Positions 36,001 through 44,076 are shown, counted from the first letter of the stretch. The stretch: DNA of 64,000 nucleotides from Actinostola sp. cb2023 (GCA_033675265.1 JAUJYZ010000948.1:239501-303500), one strand, 5' to 3'. Made by a program: numbers and translations. Notes: generated by a model not told the origin, from the sequence alone.

Positions 36001-36757
36001 GTGGCAAGCACATGTCAGGCCACATGATATTGCACAGGCAGTTGTGCCTGCTAGTTGTTCATGCGCCAAGCGCTTGTCAGCCCCATGGGATGTTGGCAGA
36101 CAGTTGTACATGTTAGCTGTTCACGTGCCTAGCGCATATCAGCCATGTGACATCACACCATGCAATCGTGCCTGGTTCATGCTTTGCTATTCATTCACAC
36201 TAGAATTCGCTATTTTGTAGTTTCGCTATTCAAAATTTGCATCCCTCCCACCCTCTCTAAGTAGATAGGTAAGTATTCCACTGACTGGTCAGTGTGACAA
36301 GTGCTCAGTGGATTGTGACACCCCCCCCCCCCCAACTAAGGGAGTACTCCTCCCTACCTTATGTCTATGAACAATGAAGTTATGAGCTCTGGCTAATGAA
36401 ATGTGACAGGCCATAATTACAATTTAAAATTACAAATAAAAGGTTTTAAATTTGCGAAGGTTTTTTATCAAAATAAGAACCACACTGAGTCAATGACAGA
36501 GTCTTTCACTATTTGAGTATTTCGATTCTGCGTTTTAGAGATTCAGTAGATCTCAATTTCCAAGAAATCCACTCCAATAGTTAAGGGCTCCAGTGTGTTT
36601 TACGCTTTCTTTAATACCAATCCTACCTGTTGAATGGAATTTTCTCCCTGGATTCCATAGCTACAGAATCAAACCCCAACAGCAACAAATTGCTATAAAA
36701 TATCTCTCGTGTATCCAGAGGATTCGGCATTATCCCAACAGTTTTTGAGACCATCAT
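11017..36757 (-). CDS. HAUS6: HAUS augmin-like complex subunit 6 (HAUS6), 21 coding exons
   Basis: Augmin binds spindle microtubules and recruits gamma-tubulin for branched nucleation; HAUS6 is a core subunit. Exons joined by eye, all GT-AG with matching phases: 36627-36757, 35401-35496, 34656-34737, 32894-32951, 30397-30468, 27767-27863, 27296-27362, 23412-23465, 22915-22983, 22450-22494, 21136-21182, 19437-19560, 18838-18955, 17565-17624, 16454-16496, 15826-16129, 15056-15130, 14876-14909, 14108-14170, 12713-13719, 11017-11493. The sum is 3123 bp (1040 aa; human is about 955). Recognised stretches: LLLLGFDSVAMESREKIPFN, DMFALPNKKAMEVV, CWPVNNKVDEQKFRKAC, FPRVVQSLFHSPGG, VRALWNGVDEF, IGDTYISGKLNVL. 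The N-terminal 400 residues are the conserved helical part; the rest is a Ser/Thr/Pro-rich tail. A further exon (20956-21011, SLVQLWNLSLKLLKD) fits the protein but needs an unseen partner exon to keep frame. The segment between exons 7 and 8 looks about 35 residues short. Confidence 0.85.
11620..12690. repeat. 116-bp tandem repeat in HAUS6 intron 20
   Basis: About nine units of 116 bp (TAATAAACACTGACAGCTAA through TCTTTTGTTTCTTTGCACC), several shortened by internal deletions. It fills nearly the whole intron between the last two HAUS6 exons. Confidence 0.95.
12713..13719 (-). CDS. HAUS6: HAUS6 exon 20, large C-terminal exon
   Basis: Acceptor TTGTCTTACACAG at 13720, donor AAAAA/GTGAGT below 12713. 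The 335 codons are Ser/Thr/Pro-rich with repeated LLTPFSFVTP- and FTPVAP-like patches typical of a phosphorylated disordered tail. The open frame runs on upstream into the His/Gln-coding GAT repeat of the intron (to 13999), which is not exon. Confidence 0.75.
13780..13965. repeat. GAT/GTT trinucleotide tract
   Basis: Irregular (GATGATGTT)n tract within HAUS6 intron 19. Read on the minus strand it encodes poly His/Gln/Ser-Thr, which inflates the open frame of exon 20. Confidence 0.9.
15183..15712. repeat. ~76-bp minisatellite with GAT core
   Basis: Four or five units containing GGTTGTAGTACTAGAGATAG and TGGCAGTAGCGATAATGATG with expanded GAT runs, in HAUS6 intron 16. The Asp-rich and Met-rich open frames here are repeat artefacts. 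Confidence 0.9.
15826..16129 (-). CDS. HAUS6: HAUS6 exon 16 (disordered region)
   Basis: Acceptor GTATTTTGCAG, donor CAG/GTATCAG. The first base completes the TT left by the 43-bp exon 15. It encodes a Lys/Thr/Ser-rich, low-complexity region with no recognised domain, as expected of the HAUS6 tail. Confidence 0.7.
16480..17100. repeat. 31-bp minisatellite overlapping HAUS6 exon 15
   Basis: About 20 units of GGGTTACCTGTGGTTAGGGTTGTTGGTGAGT (31 bp, given here only as its consensus ends GGGTTACCTG and GTTGGTGAGT). On the HAUS6 strand each unit contains CCACAG/GTARCC, the same string used as the acceptor of exon 15 at 16496-16497. The exon's first 20 or so bases are themselves a repeat unit. Confidence 0.9.
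17180..17390. repeat. ATC-rich trinucleotide tract
   Basis: Imperfect (ATC)n repeats with three copies of an ACAATTATCAATTAGAATCA spacer. Lies in HAUS6 intron 14. Confidence 0.85.
17735..18556. repeat. Polypurine array followed by (GGAA)n
   Basis: 17735-18418 is an all-purine array of GGGAGGGAAGAAAGAAA-type units; 18451-18550 is a nearly pure (GGAA)n run. Together they give 0.8 kb of strand-asymmetric purine sequence able to form triplex structure. The Ser/Phe/Leu/Pro frames on the minus strand are not genes. Confidence 0.95.
18556..18600 (-). repeat. Broken duplicate of the end of HAUS6 exon 13
   Basis: On the minus strand this reads TTTTCAAGAGTCTTAAAAAA then CTCCTGCTGGAG, nearly the last 35 bases of exon 13 (18838-18872). 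The donor GT is AT here (GGAG/ATAC instead of GGAG/GTAC). The purine array separates the two copies. Confidence 0.75.
19628..19731. mobile_element. Short fold-back element
   Basis: GTTCATAAGGTTTCATCAAG and following CGTAAA are inverted at 19707-19731, and the inner AATACTGAGCCC and GGGCTCAGTATT form the stem centre. In HAUS6 intron 11. Confidence 0.75.
19856..20060. mobile_element. MITE, ~205 bp, TA target duplication
   Basis: Termini GAGTCGTTTTCGTATGAGTG and the inverse (CACTCATTTGAAAATGGCTC) with TA on both sides. The centre carries the CCAATCACAGCGCGCAAAAT block shared with 5868-6003 and 35051-35254. TA duplication suggests a Tc1/mariner-like or related driver. Confidence 0.75.
20316..20504. 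mobile_element. MITE, ~190 bp
   Basis: ATAGACCAATTCGGCTAACG is inverted at CGTTAGCCGATTTGGTCTAT, and the arms continue with AATGTTTACATT-like and ACCCCAATTC/GAATTGGGT pairings. In HAUS6 intron 11. Confidence 0.75.
20956..21011 (-). CDS. HAUS6: Possible additional HAUS6 exon
   Basis: Acceptor TTTTGACAG, then SLVQLWNLSLKLLKDRIQQ, then a GTACAT donor. It follows exon 11 in phase 2, and LVQLWNLSLKLLK matches the helix after the GKLNLL segment in vertebrate HAUS6. It ends in phase 1 whereas the next confident exon (19560) needs phase 2, so another small exon remains to be found between 19.6 and 20.9 kb, or this exon is alternative. Confidence 0.5.
21838..22338. repeat. 70-bp tandem repeat, seven near-identical units
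   Basis: The unit runs from AGACTCATGTAGCTAAGTAA to TGACCATGTTATGGGTGAAC. Only one to three bases differ between units, so the expansion is recent. In HAUS6 intron 10. Confidence 0.95.
22609..22895. mobile_element. Two adjacent palindromic elements
   Basis: 22612-22752: ATATATAATTATCGATGAAA inverted at TTTCATCGATAATTATATAT. 22755-22895: GAATATTACATGGTCGCTTG inverted at CAAGCGACCATGTAATATTC. They lie head to tail beside HAUS6 exon 9 (22915). Confidence 0.8.
23544..26471. repeat. 32-bp minisatellite, ~90 units
   Basis: 2.9 kb of AGGGACTGGCGGTTAAACTA GTAGAGACTGTT units, with alternation at GGCGG/GACGG/GTGG and TGTTAG/TGATAG/TATTAG positions. It fills HAUS6 intron 7, where a protein segment of about 35 residues expected from vertebrates was not found. 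Confidence 0.97.
26984..27150. mobile_element. MITE with CAGTG(C)GGATCCAGGG ends and CACTC target duplication
   Basis: Ends CAGTGCGGATCCAGGG and CCCTGGATCCGCCACTG, flanked on both sides by CACTC (26979-26983 and 27151-27155). The same terminal motif occurs in the element at 61483-61636. Confidence 0.75.
27200..27285. repeat. Repeat 3' end with (ATT)n tail
   Basis: CACCCTGTTTAAATAAAGTG followed by (TTA)n. Related CTTTATTTAAA ends adjoin simple tracts near 8070, 28220 and 34230, suggesting the tail of a dispersed retroposon or SINE-like family. Confidence 0.5.
28195..28340. repeat. Dispersed repeat end (minus orientation)
   Basis: AATAAATGGCTTTATTTAAA then GAGGGTGACACGTGACAGC, the same terminal motif as at 8070 and 27215 in the opposite orientation, with an AT-rich tract at its 5' side. 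Confidence 0.45.
29250..29522. repeat. (CAC/CAT)n trinucleotide tract
   Basis: 270 bp of mixed ACC, ATC and CAT triplets in HAUS6 intron 5. The Thr/Ile- and Val/Met-rich frames here come from the repeat. Confidence 0.95.
30712..32835. repeat. 17-bp minisatellite (GGTGCAGCTTATACACA), ~120 units
   Basis: Units alternate between ACACAGGTGCAGCTTAT and ACATGGGTACAGCTTAT types. The plus strand of the unit has no stop codon in any frame, so three overlapping frames stay open for up to 495 codons (repeating Tyr-Thr-Gln-Val-Gln-Leu-Ile-His). No start context, splice signal or non-repeat domain supports translation. It lies in HAUS6 intron 4, about 60 bp from exon 4. Confidence 0.97.
32976..33436. mobile_element. 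Fold-back element with ~155-bp arms
   Basis: AAAGTGCCTATATCACCCGT GAGATTGTTTTTAAAA on the left is inverted on the right as TTTTAAAACAATCTCACAGG then TAGGCACTTT. The arms continue through GCAAATTTGATGA near 33110/33300. In HAUS6 intron 3. Confidence 0.85.
35051..35254. mobile_element. MITE, ~204 bp, TA target duplication
   Basis: GAGTCGTTTTCATATGAGTG at the left and CACTCATAACGAAAATGAC at the right, flanked by TA. Same family as 19856-20060, in HAUS6 intron 2. Confidence 0.75.
35760..35850. repeat. Poly(A)-rich tract
   Basis: Long A runs broken by single T; possibly the tail of a retroposed sequence. HAUS6 intron 1. Confidence 0.8.
35986..36182. repeat. Degenerate ~62-bp repeat, three units
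   Basis: Three diverged units with a GTTGTTCACGTG-like start, AAGCGCATGTCAGCC-like middle and GGCAGTTGTGCCTG-like end, in HAUS6 intron 1. Confidence 0.65.
36627..36757 (-). CDS. HAUS6: HAUS6 exon 1 (start codon)
   Basis: The frame begins MMVSKTVGIMPNPLDTREIF, continues to the conserved LLLLGFD motif and ends in AACAG before a GTAGG donor (phase 2). Either of the adjacent ATGs at 36757 and 36754 could start. The frame is open upstream without another ATG. Confidence 0.8.
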
Positions 36758-36978
36758 CTTGAACAACCAATAAAGCTGAGCTCCAGGTATTTTAACGTGT
36801 CGTAGAATAAAGAATTTACCTTAAAAATGCCAAATTATTAAGGCATATAAAACATAAATAAAATCGTGGTTCCGCCATCTTGAAGTTTAGCGCCAAGAAA
36901 TGTACAATTGTCCCGGATGCTCGACATGGAATCGAGGTTAGTAATAATAATAATGAAGTATTGTGGGTAATATTCAAA
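36758..36978. promoter_or_regulatory. Bidirectional promoter HAUS6 / SDHAF4
   Basis: 221 bp separate the two divergent start codons. No TATA box is apparent. CAAAATGGCGGC overlaps the SDHAF4 ATG, matching the known YY1 consensus, and CGCCATCTTGAAG near 36873 is a second inverted ATGGCG-type site. Both genes are broadly expressed housekeeping genes in animals, so a shared promoter is plausible. Confidence 0.6.
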
Positions 36979-37320
36979 ATGGCGGCACAAGCGAAATGTT
37001 TCTTCAAGGGAATCGTTACTTTAAACTTGTATAACGGTGGATCTTCTGTAGTTAGGAGCTTACTGAAGCCACAGATTAGTCGTACAATACCTCAGCTAGC
37101 TTCAGTTCGAAGATTAAGTGAGAAACCTGAAGAAACAGGAAAAACGCAGTCAAAATCAGAAAAGACCACGAACTCTGTTGAAGAGGAAAAAGAGCCCGAT
37201 CCTTACGCACCATATCCAGATGGTGTCAATCCAGTCACTAAAGAAATAGGAGGACCCAAAGGACCAGAACCTACAAGATATGGAGACTGGGAACGTAAAG
37301 GTCGATGCATTGATTTCTAG
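36979..37320 (+). CDS. SDHAF4: Succinate dehydrogenase assembly factor 4, mitochondrial
   Basis: SDHAF4 binds flavinylated SdhA in the mitochondrial matrix and helps it join SdhB during complex II assembly. The 113-residue product has a basic, Arg/Ser/Leu-rich N-terminus fitting a mitochondrial targeting peptide (KCFFKGIVTLNLYN, VVRSLLK, RRL), a polar linker, and the family's signature C-terminus GGPKGPEPTRYGDWERKGRC followed by IDF and the stop. Length suits the family (about 100-120). ATG 36979 is chosen because it directly precedes the targeting sequence; an in-frame ATG at 36880 would add an unlikely 33-residue extension. Single exon. Possible poly(A) signals are at 37453 (ATTAAA) and 37778 (AATAAA). 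Confidence 0.95.
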   Translation: MAAQAKCFFKGIVTLNLYNGGSSVVRSLLKPQISRTIPQLASVRRLSEKPEETGKTQSKSEKTTNSVEEEKEPDPYAPYPDGVNPVTKEIGGPKGPEPTRYGDWERKGRCIDF

Positions 37321-37589
37321 AGATATGCAAATGAAGAACACTATCTACGTTCGAAAACGAATGACGAAATCATGGCGAAAGTCGGTGCATGCGATGGGCT
37401 GAGTACGTCCCACGGAACGTTGGTGGGAAACGATTTGAACACAGCTGAACATATTAAATAATTGTGTATGAGACGCATTATATACAACAATTGACAAAAA
37501 CATGAAAGAAAGAGACTGATGATGGAGATATCAATACTTGCAGGAGATACAGTGCAGTGAATCAGATTACATGAATTATACATCTATTA
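37321..37589. other. SDHAF4 3' flank
   Basis: Probable 3' UTR with an ATTAAA signal at about 37453. No other feature seen. Confidence 0.5.
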
Positions 37590-37735
37590 TAGCCTGCGCT
37601 CGCATCCGAATAGACTGATTCCATAAGTCGGTCTATTCGCTCTTTGTCGACTCCAGGGTAAAAGAGCGAAAACAGCGAATTATGGAATCAGTCTAGCATC
37701 CGAACTGGGTCAGTTCGGAGGCGAGTGCAGGCTGG
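37590..37735. mobile_element. Fold-back element
   Basis: AGCCTGCGCTCGCATCCGAA is inverted at 37713-37733 (TTCGGAGGCGAGTGCAGGCT), with inner GACTGATTCCATAA against TTATGGAATCAGTC and CTATTCGCTCTTT against AAAGAGCGAA. Confidence 0.8.
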
Positions 37736-38626
37736 TGCCTCTATGGTTTATTTGTATTTTACTCATGAAAAAGGCTGAATAAAAAAGTTTTTTTAAAAAG
37801 TTAAAATGATGGTGACTGCAATTCTGTCAACTGTGGCTCAGCGAGATAAAGTTGTACACCGGCTCAGAAATTCAGGTCACGTCACAGACTTACGAAACTG
37901 AACGGTTGATGATCAGGTTTATACATGGGACGTCTTTATAGTCGTATTTTTTCGCATCGCGTTGCGTGACATCGGAGCGTGGACGAGTTTGAGTACAATC
38001 TTCGTTGCGACAGCATATTGCCGGGTTTGAATGATGTTATTGTTGCGGCTAACTTTTGTACTGAGGAACAGGTAGGATCAATAGTGCGTTGTGAAAAATC
38101 GTCCAATGTGTTAACTGACATCACCTTTGTTTCTAATCAGTGTACCCGTATATAGAATTCAAAAGGAAAACTTCTGTGAACTGTACGGTAGAACTATAAA
38201 ACTGTAGTTTTATTAGTCGGGCTTCCACAGGAAGCCCCGACTCTAGAAATGAGAAGCGTTCTTCGTCGTCGGTTGTTGTCGATTCAAATTGTCGATTCAG
38301 GTTTCAGTGGAATCCTTCGAAAGGTTTCATTAAGAGTACGCTTTAAAAGCACTTGGTAAAGAAGATATATGAACAGTGAAAGAAGCGCAGTGTCTGAAGT
38401 CTTTATTAAAAGCAGTGGTTTTACAGCAGAAGGATACGCGAACAGTTCAGTTCCTACGGTATTATATTTACTCGTGTCTACTTTACATATCAGTTAATTA
38501 TTTGAATCTATCATCTTCATCTTCTCAGTCTGGCCTTATTGTTGTCTCTCCTTCAAATGTATTTCTTTTGAATCTTTCGCCTTCGTAAGCACCTCGATTG
38601 GCACCGCCTTTCAGTTGCTAGCCTAA
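37736..38626. other. Gene-free stretch with a short palindrome
   Basis: AGTCGGGCTTCCACAGGAAGCCCCGACT-type stem lies at about 38215-38242. A minus-strand frame at 37936-38124 (62 codons) has no recognised domain. Nothing else could be supported. Confidence 0.4.
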
Positions 38627-38819
38627 TGCACCTGTCAATGTAAACCCCCGCCCCCCCCAACCCCGGGGCAATGCGGGGATTAGCGGGGTATTCAGCAAAA
38701 AATCATTCCTCGGTAAGCGGAGCATTCGCCTTTATCACGCGCCGCCATCTTGGATTTTACGTCATACTTTTTAACACGAAAACGAGGTCGTGCGTGGTAA
38801 AGCCAAAGAGTCAGTGTGT

Positions 38820-39320
38820 CAATATGGCGTCGTCCAGCTCCAAGTCAGAGTTTTTGGCACAAAGATCTAGCTAATATCCCAAGTATTTCGAATAGTTTTG
38901 TTCAAAAAATATGCGAAGGAGAACCTCCTTATTAAAGCAACAATTACAAGGGCTACAAATTATGCCACGTTGTTTTACATTAACGATGTTGAAGGTAAGC
39001 AACTATACAATGATTTCGAGTACATAGCATGTCTCAAACCTTGTATGTATTCTAAAATACTCATTGTTTTCACGTTTATTTGCAGTCTTGTTTTAAACAA
39101 TTACCAGAAGATGGAACCTCTGTTCGTCGTTCGAAGTGCTACAGAAGCATGAAAAAATGCGTCTCGAACCCCACAAATTCGTAATAATAATATCGATGAT
39201 TTTCAAGGCTGGAACAGACATAAGTTACATAAGCTTTATAGAATGCACAAATGTAGCTGTGCAGCTGGGCAAGGGCTAAATTCAGTAGATCTCCAAGACA
39301 TCTCAACCACAGGTAAAGAA
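38820..39320 (+). other. Possible degenerate exons of unknown gene
   Basis: ATGGCGTCGTCCAGCTCCAA at 38824 starts a short frame, and near 39190-39310 an open stretch (FQGWNRHKLHKLYRMHKCSC) runs to a CAG/GTAAAG donor-like site. I recognise no family. They may be remnants of the element that encloses them. Confidence 0.25.
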
Positions 39321-40883
39321 GGACTTTTTGCAGTAAATGTATGGTGTGATGTCAGCTGAATATTTGATTTTGTAAGATTGATTATTTTATTCTCTATCTT
39401 AGCATTTGTTATAAATATTTTTTAATTGAAATATGAACATGTTACAGTTCTAGAGTAATAAAAGAAATATTCCTACGGAACTGACAGTGTTATTATATTT
39501 TTACAGACATGACACATTCCCAGTTGCATTGATGGTGTAATACCTAGATCTATGATGCTGCAGGATGTCAAAGTGCAAAAGTTTAAGAATCCATTGAAGC
39601 TAGACCTAAGAAGAAGAAAAGAAACGTCTGTGGTGTAACGAGCATTATAGTAGTCGGTACAAGCCATTCAAACAGCCATTGTATTGTCTAGACCTGCCAG
39701 CAATACTTACCCCACAGTCAGTGCAGTGGGTGCCATGGCCCCAGGAAGATGAAGACATCCCAGTACATGACCAATATTATGAATGCTAATAAAAACAGAG
39801 GCCCTTGCAATTTGGTAATAAGACATGCTTGCAATCATACATAATTGATTGATGCTTCCAGCTACAGTTAAAGGAATTAAGTTAAAGGAATTAAGGAATT
39901 ACGTATTGTCGATCGAGAGTAACAAAAATTCTTTAACTCTTCGTATAGCCCTCTACATCTACCCTCAAATTGCGTATCTGCTTACTGCTTTTTAACTCCT
40001 TTAATTTTGAAAATTGCCCTTTACACCTAAGAAAGCTTAAGCAGGTAATGCAACTAAACCTAATGGAGTTAGCAAGTCCCAAATAACAACATCTTTATCA
40101 GGCATTACCTCATCCCCATGCTCTAGTAAATCTAAAAGACCAGGCTGCCTTACCATTTTCTCTTATCAGAAATAGACTCTTGAAACAGACAACTCACATG
40201 AATGATTTCCCCTGAGGGTGAAACAACAACATTCCCCCTTATAGTTGTTGTGGCTCTTATAAGACGAATAGAGTTCTCTATTTAATACCATGCTATATAT
40301 TGCAGGTCGCCTTTGATTTCAGCAACATCTAATACATGTATGCCACGACACTTTGGGGTATAATTCCTTAATGAAAGCACTTGGGCATATGTTTAGTCCA
40401 CATGTTGGCCCTAGATGGCCATGTTGGGAGAGTCCCCAATACAAAATACAGAACATTTGTCCAGGACATAAACACTCCAGGAAATAAACACTCTACTAAT
40501 TAAAATACTTGAAATTGATATGTTAAATTATTTAGCTAAAAATGTGAAAAAAACACCCAATCCTCAATTTATTAACAAAATCTTAACAACTGATCAGTTT
40601 AAAACTGAGTTTACGTGGCAGGAAATGCTATTTTGGAGAACCTGTTCCTCAATTGCTTTACATCTGAACTTCCCTTGTTCCTCTACTCTTTGCATCTCGC
40701 CCTGTAGGCCGTGTTTCATGAGCATTCTCGACTGAAATCAAGCATTGTAGGCATGTACAAATAAATAATTGCCCTTCTGACTTCATAAAACATTCTGACA
40801 ACTACCTATAACAGTAACTGGTTCGATCGTTTATAGGTTCACATGTAGCGGATATAACACGTGCACGCGATACTTTGGTGATC

Positions 40884-41289
40884 TCAACTCTTTTGGGGCG
40901 ACTTTGTCCAGTGGAATATCGACAGTACGGCACCTTTGGCCTTTATGTTAACCTTTGATAAATCCCCCTTGATATCTGAGGGTTTAAAATGCTTGGAACA
41001 AACCCTAGTACTGTTCGTGATCTGGAGAAACAATGACAGCAAAAATGTAAAGAAACTCAACATGGCCTCAGGAAGGTCACGATTCCTTCGCTTACCTTGA
41101 AAGCATGCCAACCTCACGCCGAATTTTTAAAATCCACTGCCTTCTCAATGATATGTCTCTAGGAATTTGCGTAAAAGTGATACTAGAATCGACTCTAGAC
41201 CTATGATTCTGGCATAAAGCCAACACTACACAGATTGAGTTTGTCGAGCTAAAGATCACCACGTCACAATCTTGTCGGTCTAAAAACAT
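40884..41289 (-). CDS. THAP-domain zinc-finger protein, two exons
   Basis: THAP domains are C2CH zinc fingers that bind DNA in host regulators and P-element transposases. Exon 1 (41096-41289) encodes CQNHRSRVDSSITFTQIPRD and RRQWILKIRRE, matching the Cys-Asn, F-x-x-x-P-x-D and R-x-x-W blocks. Exon 2 (40884-41010, acceptor ACGAACAG) encodes STRVCSKHFKPSDIKGD, the C-x2-H half, and GAVLSIF, the AVPxxF box. Donor and acceptor phases agree (phase 2), giving 106 residues. The first zinc Cys lies five residues from the second (CVVLALC) instead of the usual two to four, and the N-terminus before it is longer than normal. The product could be a THAP-only protein or the first exons of a longer transposase-derived protein. 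Confidence 0.7.
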
Positions 41290-42566
41290 TCGATCGTTAA
41301 AAACGACTGAGATGGCCGCCGTGTGATAAAAGCCAAATTAGCCGTTCCGACACCATTTCCGAAATTTGAGTGGAGATTGGGTCGGGATTAGACATAAAAG
41401 CCGCTGACCGGCCTTTGGCTCGATTTGACCTCGTGGAATCAGTCAAGCAAGGTATGTATTTCATTGTTTGTTTGAAAATACGTTATTATTCCAGCCGCAG
41501 AAGGCTTCATAGATGACGAGACGTATCTAGGATTGTGTTGTGATCGAATATTGCAAATTAAAATGTGTTACAACTGGACAAATGGACACTCGAACCGTGA
41601 CTGACACTTCTCAAACTCATTAATAATTCATTAGCTCAATAACCAATCAGCTCTCACGATTCGAGTCAGGTGGATGTATCTTGATACCGGGTAAAGAACT
41701 GATCAAGACGACTGATCAAGACACTGACAATTATTGTATATTGACCATTATGTTACTTACCTTTAACTTAGTAGACTTACTACCTCTTACTTATCATGAA
41801 AAAAAATCTAGTGATAAATCATCAACCAGAGTTGAATCAGTGACCCCTCGCACATTACACTCACTACTTATCCATTAGACTACATGACTGACTTGTTCGA
41901 TTTTGAAGCCTTTTTAACAAAAATAATACTTGCGAGGTGACTCGGGCCAAGACACAAAAGCAATTATTATGTTTTTTTCTCAGGAGACTCAAGAACAATT
42001 CAGTCAATCATTCATTATTAATCATTGAGAAGCAATATCAAAAACTCGTGCTTCGTGTTTCATCAGAAGGATTCATAACACCTCGAAACAATAAAAGGAC
42101 TCGGCCTTGGCCTCGTGCTTTCAAGTTTTAAAATGTTTTGAACCCCTGATAAAACACTCGCACTCGTTGTTGATATATTACTTCAAGTTTTTTTTTTCGA
42201 ACTTTTTTTTTTACTGATGTATCAAAAATTATTTGAGATGATACTATATATGTCTTCTTTTTGGGCATCAATAACATTGTATTCTATTAAAATTCTAAAC
42301 AAATTGTCTACTTCATAAAAACTGGTTTTCTTTTGTCCACAGTATCTACATCAGGGAGAAAAGAAAAAGAAAAGAAAAATATGAAAAAAGAAAACATGTT
42401 TGCCAGCAAATGTATTTTTTAATATAATCCAACAAAGAGCGGGGCATTAGACACAATGAAATGCCCCGCATAGTGGTGTATTAATACTCATTAGAAACAG
42501 AAAAACCCAATCCCCGCCTAATTCCCGGGGTTGGGGGGGCGGGGGTTTACATTGACAGGTGCATAA

Positions 42567-42798
42567 AGAATATTAGATTTACGATCGACATATGTTCTAG
42601 TTTAATAACCATCACTCTTCGTGTAAATTTTGAGCTTCGTTTGAAAACTTTTTAAGACACTTCGAGATACATATGTGCTTAGATATTTTAATATTGCAGA
42701 TCGAGGCGACATGTTGAAAAAAACATGTCAATGAAACCGTTGAAAAATGTTAATTTTTGTTTTGAACGGAAGTTGGGACACCGGGCAACCTAGCGGGC
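42567..42798. other. Spacer between two inverted-repeat elements
   Basis: AT-rich, no gene or repeat recognised. Confidence 0.4.
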
Positions 42799-43677
42799 AA
42801 CCTCGTCCCCAGGGCCCTCTCTTCTCGCTATTTTCAAAATGGCGGACGCTCGAGAGAAGACCCTGGTGACGGCTGGTCACGTGTCTCCAAGATTCTTGGA
42901 GGTTCGTACCCAGGCTGCCATTTTCCTAATGATCGAAAGTAATCGAAAGGGCCTTGTGAAGAGTTACTGAAGAAATATACGTTCGTTCGTGTTTTGTCTC
43001 AAATAATAAATAAAATCACTTTCTAAGCTGGAGCAATTCTGGCCATTTTGAAAAGCAGGGGTTCGGAAGTGTAATTAAGGAGACACATGAACAACTGAAC
43101 AGGTCAGATCGACAGTTTATTCGCTGTAAACAAGTGCTGCTATTTGTATACAAACACCTTTCATTTCTACCCCGGCATCTCTAGTTAACGGTTCTTTAAC
43201 GGCTAAAGTACAAAACATGTTGACGTGTCACATACTGCAAAACTCAAGAGCAAAAGCACTAGCAAATTATGTAAACAGAACGACAATATATATCAGTTTG
43301 CCGTGACCGGCTGTCGGTAGTCTTGTTCGTATACATTTATACCTTGCTTTGCGGTAAACGATCTCGATCGGTGGACTTTTTCATGTTCCTAAAGACATTT
43401 CAATGCTTCGATAACACTCACACATCACTTGCAGCGGCTCAGTCTTCCTAATTCGATACATTTGAGATCAGAAAAGAACTATCAGTTGAAACTATAAATT
43501 CACTCGATGCGATTCAAATTTTAATTTATGCTATATTTAGCAACCTTCGATAAGGACCAATGAGAAGGCTTGTTGTGTTATCCAATCAAAATGAGTTTTA
43601 GTTCAGCCGTCACCAGGGTCTTCTCTCGAGCGTCCGCCATTTTGAAAGCGAGAAGAGAGGGCCCTGGGGACGAGGTT
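42799..43677. mobile_element. Fold-back element whose arms carry ATGGCGG motifs
   Basis: AACCTCGTCCCCAGGGCCCT through GAAGACCCTGGTGACGGCTG (42799-42878) is inverted at 43601-43677. Each arm holds CAAAATGGCGGACGCTCGAG. The interior is non-coding. Confidence 0.85.
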
Positions 43678-44076
43678 GGACACCGGGTTGTTTTGACAAC
43701 TCAATTTTCATTGGATATATTTCATTTCCGGAATCTTGCGCGTGCGTAGTTTCTAAAATGGAAGAGCCAATCAAATTGTCTCAAAAATGGGTTATGCCAG
43801 AGCCTACGTTCTTCGCCGCTGGTCGAAAGTAACGCAGGCTCTGGGGACGAGATTGCGTCGTCGACCCCAGAAAGCATATTGGGTTCTACAGCGCATGCGC
43901 CTGTGCCGGCCGCTAAGATAATCACTGAAGGCTCAAACTACATGGCTTATCAAGACGAGACATCGCACGTCGTCCTCTTCATATCAAACTTATGTTATAC
44001 AAAAGGTCATTGTTTCACATGAAGGCAGCATAATTTTGATACATTTTTGCTTTTTACTGCATTGTTAAAATACAAA
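43678..44076. other. Gene-free stretch with a GC-rich inverted repeat
   Basis: CAGAGCCTACGTTCTTCGCC and AACGCAGGCTCTGGGGACGA (43797-43851) form a small inverted repeat related to the end sequence of the element just upstream. No gene seen. Confidence 0.45.

Larger units (their letters stand above)
38627..42566. mobile_element. Inverted-repeat-bounded 3.9-kb interval, candidate DNA transposon
   Basis: The left end ATGCACCTGTCAATGTAAAC then CCCCGCCCCCCCCAACCCCGG is inverted at the right end (CCGGGGTTGGGGGGGCGGGG, GTTTACATTGACAGGTGCAT, ending near 42566). The arms are about 50-60 bp, and inner CGGGGATT/AATCCCCG also pair. No target duplication is obvious. The interior contains the THAP gene at 40884-41289, the usual DNA-binding module of P-element-type transposases, but no catalytic RNase H-like domain was recognised. 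It could be a degenerate P-like element or two independent MITE insertions flanking a host gene. Confidence 0.5.

Noticed and set aside
36880..36978. Upstream ATG extending SDHAF4 by 33 residues
   Set aside because: The extension has no targeting character and precedes a good mitochondrial presequence beginning at 36979.
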